DNA from: Mucinivorans sp036654415
GTDB lineage: Bacteria; Bacteroidota; Bacteroidia; Bacteroidales; Rikenellaceae
Length of the DNA stretch: 30,551 nt
Assembly (NCBI GenBank): GCA_036654415.1
Contig: JAVVSB010000023.1
Span: 1-30,551 of the forward strand
Direction: 5' to 3'
The notes beneath the pieces were generated by a model that searched no databases, was not told where the DNA came from, and saw nothing but the letters and a program-made list of their open reading frames with translations. Within the stretch, counting starts at the first letter, position 1. Each line of letters begins with the position of its first letter. Positions 25,308 to 30,551 of this stretch are shown in pieces. The translations under genes and the position numbers were made by a program.

Positions 25308-25805
25308 CTACTGATTAAAATATTTCTTTAACTGTGTTTTTGAGCGATTTATTCTGACCCCAACATTGGTGGTGGTAATACCCATAATTTCGGCAATTTG
25401 ACTATAATCTAGCTCCTCAAAATAGAGCAACATAATGGAACGGTCTATTTCATTGAGTCTATACAACAAATCAATGAGCTGTTGAAAATCAGCTTGAACT
25501 TCATGGTTGTCTATAGCAGAATCTATCAAGTTGATTTCCGGTATTGAATCGGTGAGTTCCGTAAAGACAAGCTTGTTCTCTCTTCTTATTTTTGTGATTG
25601 AGGTATTAATGGCAACAGCGTAAATCCATGAGCCTATCTTTGTTCTGTCCTTCAACTGTGGAAATGATTTCCATAATTGGAGGAGAACTTCCTGAAAGTT
25701 ATCTTCTCTATCAACAACAACCCTAAAGTATATCAAATTTACTTTATGTATGATGCCTTGATAGGAGGATATAATTTTTAAAAAGTCATCTTTCATTGAT
25801 TCCAT
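25308..25805 (-). CDS. ECF-type RNA polymerase sigma factor
   Basis: 165 aa from Met at 25805 (MESMKDDFLK); the next Met at 25796 is equally possible. Region 2 is visible as DREDNFQEVLLQLWKSFPQLK followed by IGSWIYAVAINTSITKIRRE. Region 4 is LNEIDRSIMLLYFEELDYSQIAEIMGITTTNVGVRINRSKTQLKKYF with its helix-turn-helix. Both match Bacteroidota ECF sigma factors. An upstream reading to 25943 would add 46 hydrophobic residues that run across the htpG terminator, so it is rejected. It is first in a three-gene operon with the membrane protein and the hydrolase. The upstream sequence contains TATATATG, one mismatch from the -7 consensus. Confidence 0.85.
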   Translation of the reverse strand: MESMKDDFLKIISSYQGIIHKVNLIYFRVVVDREDNFQEVLLQLWKSFPQLKDRTKIGSWIYAVAINTSITKIRRENKLVFTELTDSIPEINLIDSAIDNHEVQADFQQLIDLLYRLNEIDRSIMLLYFEELDYSQIAEIMGITTTNVGVRINRSKTQLKKYFNQ

Positions 25806-25919
25806 TTTTTGTATCTCTTGTACATATATAGTCGCCCTAGAAGTGGATTTATTACATAACGGCCAAAAAAAACTTAGTATTAGAAGCACACAAGAGCTAT
25901 CTAAGAAACAATAAAGCAC

Positions 25920-25969
25920 AAAAAAACAGAGCGTAACGAGCACCGATACAGGTAATTCGCTACGCTCTG
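25920..25969 (-). terminator. Rho-independent terminator of htpG
   Basis: CAGAGCGTA (25927-25935) pairs perfectly with TACGCTCTG (25961-25969); after one mismatch CGA pairs with TCG further in. On the minus strand the stem is followed by seven T (complement of 25920-25926). It lies 25 bases after the htpG stop codon. Confidence 0.85.
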
Positions 25970-25993
25970 CGATTTTTGATTTAGCCCAATAGC

Positions 25994-28006
25994 CTATTTT
26001 ATCATATTAGCACTACGACGTACAAACTCAGTGAGCTTTTCGCCCTTGAGCAACCCCGCTGAAAGCAGAGCCAAATCCACTATCTGAGCCGTAAAGGCAT
26101 TCTCGCGCCCAACACGCTCAAGAAGTTCGCGACGACGGGTCTCAGCTTGAGCCACCTCAGCATTGGCCTTGGTACGTTCATCTTTCTCTTCAGCACCAAT
26201 TTCGTCCTCTTTTTTGCCTTTGACCATCTCCTGAATGGTGTGTTGATGTTCTTTAGCCTTCGAAAGCTCCTTGTCTATTTCGGGTAAACTATCTTGAGTA
26301 GCTTTTTCAACCTGGCCCAAAACATCGGCCACCAAGGGGTTGTTATCATTAATAACCACAGTATAACTGTCGGGCATCTGGCCATAGAAATTCATGCCGC
26401 CACCACCTACTCTACTCATATCTTTCATACGGCGCATAAACTCGTTTTGAGTGACAATAGCTGGCTGACCATCCTGCCCCAAGGCAGCAAATTCAACGGT
26501 ATAATTGGCCTCTTTACCAGTAGGGAGCACACCCTGAAAAACAGGAGTGAGCAGGCTATGCTGAGCCGAGCTAAGTGACATCTGACTTTTGTTATCTGTT
26601 TCGACAAGCTGCTCCAATGGCGCACTATCGACACGGACAAAAGACCAATCTGGATATTTATTTTCAGCCCAAGAGATAAAGTGTGCCTCAAGGGGGCTAT
26701 CCATCACCAACACATTGTAACCCTTGGTCTTGGCATCCTCTATAAAGCTATGCTGAACAACTGGGTCATTGGTGTAAATATGCACCAATTTTTTATTCTT
26801 ATCGGTCTGTTTCTCTTTGATGAGTTCGGTGTACTCCTCAAAGGTGTGGTACTTACCCATGGTATCTTTGAACAGAGTAAACTCAGGGGCACGTTCGGCA
26901 AACTTCTCGTCCGAGACAATGCCATACTGGATAAAGATTTTTAGGTCATCCCACTTCTGTTCGTACTCTGTACGCTCAGCTTTGAAAATATCAGCCAAAC
27001 GGTCGGCCACCTTTCGGGTGATGTAGCCCGAAATTTTCTTGACATTGGAGTCACTCTGAAGGTAACTACGCGAAACATTGAGCGGAATGTCGGGTGAGTC
27101 TATCACGCCATGCAATAGAGTTAGGAACTCAGGGACAATACCCTCAACAGAGTCAGTTACAAAAACCTGGTTACAATAGAGCTGTATCTTGTTTTTCTGT
27201 ATCTCGATATTGTTCTTCAGACGTGGAAAATAGAGCACGCCAGTTAAGTTAAACGGATAATCTACATTGAGGTGAATATGGAAAAGTGGCTCCTCGGCCA
27301 TGGGATAGAGCTTACGGTAAAACTCGGCATACTGTTCCGAAGTAATATCGGCAGGTTTCTCCATCCAAAGTGGCTTAGTGTCGTTGATTTGGTGGCCATC
27401 GAACTCAATGGCCACAGGCAGGAACGAACAATATTTACGCAACAGAGCCCCAATACGTTCAACGGTAGAGAACTCCACACTCTCCTCAGATAAGTGGAGA
27501 ATAATATCGGTCCCTCGGTCAGTTTTTTCAGTGGCCTCCAAGAGGTACTCTGGTGTGCCATCGCACTCCCAACGCATGGCCTGAGAGCCTGCCTCACACG
27601 ATTTGGTGTGAATCTCGACCTTCTGAGCGACCATAAAAGCCGAATAGAAACCCAAACCAAAGTGACCAATGATGCCTGTTTGGTTTTCATATTTAGCCAT
27701 AAACTCCTCGGCACCACTGAAGGCTATCTGATTGATATATTTTTCAATCTGTTCTCCTGTCATTCCCACGCCATTGTCCGAAATGGTCAGTGTTTTTTTA
27801 TCCGAATCAACCTTAATACTCACCTTGAGCTCGCCCAGCGGTTCGCCATATTCACCCATCGAGCTCAGGGTCTTGAGCTTGGTGCACGCATCAACACCAT
27901 TAGACACCAACTCACGCAAAAAGATTTCGTGGTCGGAGTACAAGAACTTTTTGATAATCGGGAAAATGTTTTCGGTTGTTACACCAATATTACCTTTAGT
28001 CTCCAT
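25994..28006 (-). CDS. htpG: Molecular chaperone HtpG (HSP90 family)
   Basis: 670 aa. It is an ATP-dependent cytosolic chaperone. The N-terminal GHKL ATPase shows Glu32, Asn36 and Asp39 in RELVSNGVDACTK, then ISDNGVGM and the glycine-rich lid IIGHFGLGFYSAFMVA. The middle domain has the conserved arginine tract DIPLNVSRSYLQSD. Around residues 575-625 is a charged helical stretch rich in K and E. It is a single gene with its own terminator, divergent from mutS. No CIRCE element or other named heat-shock operator was seen upstream. Confidence 0.95.
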   Translation of the reverse strand: METKGNIGVTTENIFPIIKKFLYSDHEIFLRELVSNGVDACTKLKTLSSMGEYGEPLGELKVSIKVDSDKKTLTISDNGVGMTGEQIEKYINQIAFSGAEEFMAKYENQTGIIGHFGLGFYSAFMVAQKVEIHTKSCEAGSQAMRWECDGTPEYLLEATEKTDRGTDIILHLSEESVEFSTVERIGALLRKYCSFLPVAIEFDGHQINDTKPLWMEKPADITSEQYAEFYRKLYPMAEEPLFHIHLNVDYPFNLTGVLYFPRLKNNIEIQKNKIQLYCNQVFVTDSVEGIVPEFLTLLHGVIDSPDIPLNVSRSYLQSDSNVKKISGYITRKVADRLADIFKAERTEYEQKWDDLKIFIQYGIVSDEKFAERAPEFTLFKDTMGKYHTFEEYTELIKEKQTDKNKKLVHIYTNDPVVQHSFIEDAKTKGYNVLVMDSPLEAHFISWAENKYPDWSFVRVDSAPLEQLVETDNKSQMSLSSAQHSLLTPVFQGVLPTGKEANYTVEFAALGQDGQPAIVTQNEFMRRMKDMSRVGGGGMNFYGQMPDSYTVVINDNNPLVADVLGQVEKATQDSLPEIDKELSKAKEHQHTIQEMVKGKKEDEIGAEEKDERTKANAEVAQAETRRRELLERVGRENAFTAQIVDLALLSAGLLKGEKLTEFVRRSANMIK

Positions 28007-28069
28007 TTTTATTTATATGTTTATTAAATAGTTATCTTTTACTTTAATTTTGTTTTCATACATAAATTG

Positions 28070-28100
28070 TGCCAAAGTGAGCTGTACTGACATTTTGGCA
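28070..28100. promoter_or_regulatory. Inverted repeat in the htpG-mutS divergent region, possible operator
   Basis: TGCCAAA (28070-28076) and TTTGGCA (28094-28100) form a perfect 7-bp inverted repeat with 17 bases between the arms. It lies between the two divergent start codons. Its function is unknown and the length is short enough that chance is possible. Confidence 0.3.
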
Positions 28101-28126
28101 GTCTTTTTTATTCCATGAATAAAGTA

Positions 28127-28134
28127 TATCTTTG
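28127..28134 (+). promoter_or_regulatory. -7 promoter box of mutS
   Basis: TATCTTTG matches TAnnTTTG exactly, 24 bases before the mutS ATG. No TTTG is seen at the usual -33 distance. It is identical to the dxs box in this window. Confidence 0.55.
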
Positions 28135-28158
28135 TAGAGAAATATTTCAAGAAAAAAG

Positions 28159-30551
28159 ATGGCAGAAAAATATGTGCTAACGCCTCTGATGAAGCAATAT
28201 TACAGTGTAAAGGCTGAGTATCCTGATGCACTGATACTTTTTCGTGCGGGAGACTTTTACGAGACCTTTGGTGAGGATGCTGTAAAATCGAGTTCGGTAT
28301 TGGGCATAACCCTGACCAAAAGAGCCAATGGCTCGGCCTCAAGTGTACCCCTGGCGGGCTTTCCATATCACGCCTTGGATACATACCTGCCACGATTGGT
28401 GGCCTCGGGGCTCAGGGTAGCCATCTGCGAACAACTAGAAGACCCCAAAACGGCCAAGGGGATAGTCAAACGCGGAGTGACAGAGTTGGTAACCCCAGGT
28501 ATAACCTTCAATGACAACATACTCTCCTACCATGAAAACTGCTTTCTGGCATCCATATTTTTTGGTGCAACCGACACGGCAGGAGTCTCACTGGTAGATG
28601 TTTCGACAGGAGAATTTTTTGCTGGCGAAGGCTCACTAACTTATGTGGATAAAATACTCTCCTCGATGCAGCCCAAAGAGGTCATCTACAATAGTTCGCA
28701 AAAAGAGCTCTACGAAAAGTTCCTCGCGGAACGTTACCCAAGTTATCGTATGGACGAATGGGCTTGGAACACCCAGAACAACCGCGAAAAGATTACCCGC
28801 CAGTTTGAGGTTGCCTCGCTCAAAGGTTTCGGCATTGAGTCTATGCCACTGGCCATAACAGCCATCGGAGCCACGCTCCATTACCTGGACTACACAAAAC
28901 ACACCGCCTTGGGCCACATGCGCTCCATTTCGAGGCTCGACGAGGATAAATATGTATGGATTGACCGCTACACTATTCGTAATCTTGAAATTTTTGGCTC
29001 TACATCCGAAGGTGGCACCTCGCTATGTGAGGTCATAGACAAGACAAAAAGTCCAGGCGGAGGACGTATGTTACGCCGCTGGCTCAGTTTACCGCTCCGC
29101 TCGGTGGAGCAAATTACGCTCCGACAGGACGTAGTGGAGTGTCTGCTCAAAAACCGGGCCCTATTGGTTCAAACCGAAGAGCTACTAAGCTCATTGGGCG
29201 ACCCTGAGCGAATAGGTGGTAAGATGGCCGCCCAAAGGGTCAACCCACGCGAGGTGGTAGCACTCTCGCACGCACTCAAGGCCGCAAAAAAGCTAAAGAG
29301 CCTCTGCACCGAACAGGAGTTACTAAGGCCTCTGGCCCAGAAGATAGACCCCCTGGAACAGGTAGTGACCCGTATAGAGACCACACTACTCAAAGAGCCA
29401 GCCGCGATAATCTCGCGTGGGGCAGTAATCAGCAATGGAGTGGATGCGGAATTGGACGAGCTACGGTCGATTTCCAAAAATGGGAAAGATTACCTGCTAC
29501 AAATTCAGCAGCGCGAAATTGCCACGACTGGCATTTCGTCACTTAAGATAAGCTATAACAATGTCTTTGGCTACTACATTGAGGTACGTAACACCCATAA
29601 AGACAAAGTCCCAACAGAGTGGATTCGTAAACAGACACTGGTCAATGCCGAGCGTTACATAACACCAGAACTCAAAGAGTATGAACATAAAATCATGGGA
29701 GCCGAGGGGCGTATTGCCGAAATCGAGGCTCGTCTGTTTGATGAGTTGACAAATGAATTAATGCAATACGTAGGGTCGATAAAAAACACTGCCGCGGCTT
29801 TGAGCTCGCTCGATACGCTGCAATCTTTTGCCCGCACGGCCATCGACAACAACTACCATCGCCCACAAGTCAATGAATCACTGACCATCGACATCCGCCA
29901 AGGCCGACACCCTGTTATCGAGACCCGACTGCCTGTAGGACAAAGATATATCCCCAACGATGTACTGCTCAACGATTCTACCCAGCAAATCATAATCATC
30001 ACAGGGCCCAATATGTCGGGTAAGTCTGCTCTATTGCGTCAGACAGCACTAATTGTGCTGCTCGCGCAGATAGGTTCATATGTACCAGCTGAGCAGGCCT
30101 CCATAGGCGTGGTGGACAGGCTATTTACCCGCGTGGGGGCCTCGGACAACATTTCGCAAGGCGAGTCGACATTTATGGTTGAGATGTTGGAATCAGCTGG
30201 TATTCTAAACAACCTCTCCTCGCGTTCGCTGGTGCTGCTCGATGAGATTGGACGCGGCACGAGTACCTACGACGGGATATCCATTGCCTGGGCCATGGTG
30301 GAGTACCTGCACAGCAAGCCTGGAGCAAGAACACTCTTTGCAACCCATTATCACGAACTAAACGAATTGGAACACCTCTTTGAACGTATCCGCAACTACA
30401 ACGTGGCAGTACGCGAAATCGAAGGCAAGGTCATCTTTTTACGTAAATTGGTGGAAGGGGGTACTGCTCACTCCTTTGGTATTCATGTGGCACAGATGGC
30501 GGGTATGCCACGAAAGGTGGTGGAGCGAGCTGGAGAAGTTTTGGCCTCACT
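28159..30551 (+). CDS. mutS: DNA mismatch repair protein MutS, C-terminus outside the window
   Basis: 797 codons from ATG at 28159, open to the window edge, so it has no stop here; about 70-80 residues should be missing. MutS binds mismatches and recruits MutL. The mismatch-recognition F-x-E motif is GDFYE with Phe33 and Glu35. The connector, lever and clamp regions follow. The ABC-type ATPase has Walker A TGPNMSGKS (615-623), the QGESTFMVEM signature and Walker B LLDEIGRGTS with Asp695 and Glu696, then FATHYHEL. It is a MutS1-type protein with no sign of damage. Confidence 0.96.
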   Translation, partial: MAEKYVLTPLMKQYYSVKAEYPDALILFRAGDFYETFGEDAVKSSSVLGITLTKRANGSASSVPLAGFPYHALDTYLPRLVASGLRVAICEQLEDPKTAKGIVKRGVTELVTPGITFNDNILSYHENCFLASIFFGATDTAGVSLVDVSTGEFFAGEGSLTYVDKILSSMQPKEVIYNSSQKELYEKFLAERYPSYRMDEWAWNTQNNREKITRQFEVASLKGFGIESMPLAITAIGATLHYLDYTKHTALGHMRSISRLDEDKYVWIDRYTIRNLEIFGSTSEGGTSLCEVIDKTKSPGGGRMLRRWLSLPLRSVEQITLRQDVVECLLKNRALLVQTEELLSSLGDPERIGGKMAAQRVNPREVVALSHALKAAKKLKSLCTEQELLRPLAQKIDPLEQVVTRIETTLLKEPAAIISRGAVISNGVDAELDELRSISKNGKDYLLQIQQREIATTGISSLKISYNNVFGYYIEVRNTHKDKVPTEWIRKQTLVNAERYITPELKEYEHKIMGAEGRIAEIEARLFDELTNELMQYVGSIKNTAAALSSLDTLQSFARTAIDNNYHRPQVNESLTIDIRQGRHPVIETRLPVGQRYIPNDVLLNDSTQQIIIITGPNMSGKSALLRQTALIVLLAQIGSYVPAEQASIGVVDRLFTRVGASDNISQGESTFMVEMLESAGILNNLSSRSLVLLDEIGRGTSTYDGISIAWAMVEYLHSKPGARTLFATHYHELNELEHLFERIRNYNVAVREIEGKVIFLRKLVEGGTAHSFGIHVAQMAGMPRKVVERAGEVLAS

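Noticed and set aside
25806..25943. Hydrophobic N-terminal extension of the sigma factor
   Set aside because: It would run across the htpG terminator and add a segment foreign to ECF sigma factors; internal Met at 25805 or 25796 fits better.
28159..30551. MutS as a truncated gene
   Set aside because: The frame is intact and runs off the window edge; the missing end is due to the window.
1..30551. CRISPR array, transposase, toxin-antitoxin pair or defence system
   Set aside because: No regularly spaced direct repeats and no matching protein families were found on either strand.

Overview
The window reads as ordinary chromosome from a Bacteroidota bacterium, most likely order Bacteroidales. 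The evidence is the gene set (N-acylornithine-type arginine operon, DUF4837 lipoprotein, FadL-like outer membrane protein, KorA/KorB 2-oxoacid:ferredoxin oxidoreductase), the lack of clear Shine-Dalgarno sequences, and repeated upstream matches to the Bacteroidota -7 promoter box TAnnTTTG. A Rikenellaceae-like source is possible, but I cannot fix the genus by eye.

Layout. At 1-53 is the 5' part of a tRNA-Thr(UGU) gene on the minus strand. A LexA/S24-fold regulator with its own terminator follows (minus, 143-868). From 1107 to 5177 is a minus-strand arginine operon, transcribed acetyltransferase > argG > argC > argD, with a strong hairpin between argG and argC. From 5301 to 15185 is a tightly packed minus-strand run, transcribed DUF4837 lipoprotein > mfd > coaX > beta-barrel protein > TPR protein > lptC > CorC/GldE-like protein > small protein. 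Several of its genes overlap by a few bases. The 438-base gap at 15186-15623 has no convincing gene but holds several promoter-like boxes and a nested inverted repeat. It may encode a small RNA.

On the plus strand lie a NodB-type polysaccharide deacetylase (15624-16235) and korA-korB (16380-19263). Between korB and the convergent frr gene are a 164-bp palindromic element, probably a dispersed repeat, and a strong bidirectional terminator. The minus-strand operon ompA-like > pyrH > frr (19508-21548) diverges from dxs (21598-23454, plus). An AT-richer minus-strand cluster follows (23585-25805): an ECF sigma factor, a four-helix membrane protein, and a secreted alpha/beta hydrolase that carries a paired EF-hand insertion and is broken by a one-base frameshift. 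htpG (minus, 25994-28006) diverges from mutS (plus, 28159 to the window end, cut by the window).

How the genes work together. Most of the window is housekeeping: arginine synthesis, cell-envelope assembly (LptC, beta-barrel, lipoproteins, OmpA), CoA synthesis, DNA repair (Mfd, MutS), central reductive carbon metabolism (KorAB), isoprenoid precursor synthesis (Dxs), translation and nucleotide metabolism (Frr, PyrH) and protein folding (HtpG). I found no defence island, CRISPR array, prophage or transposase. The parts most worth a second look are the EF-hand hydrolase cluster, the structured gap at 15186-15623, the palindromic repeat at 19280-19443 and the hairpin inside the arginine operon.
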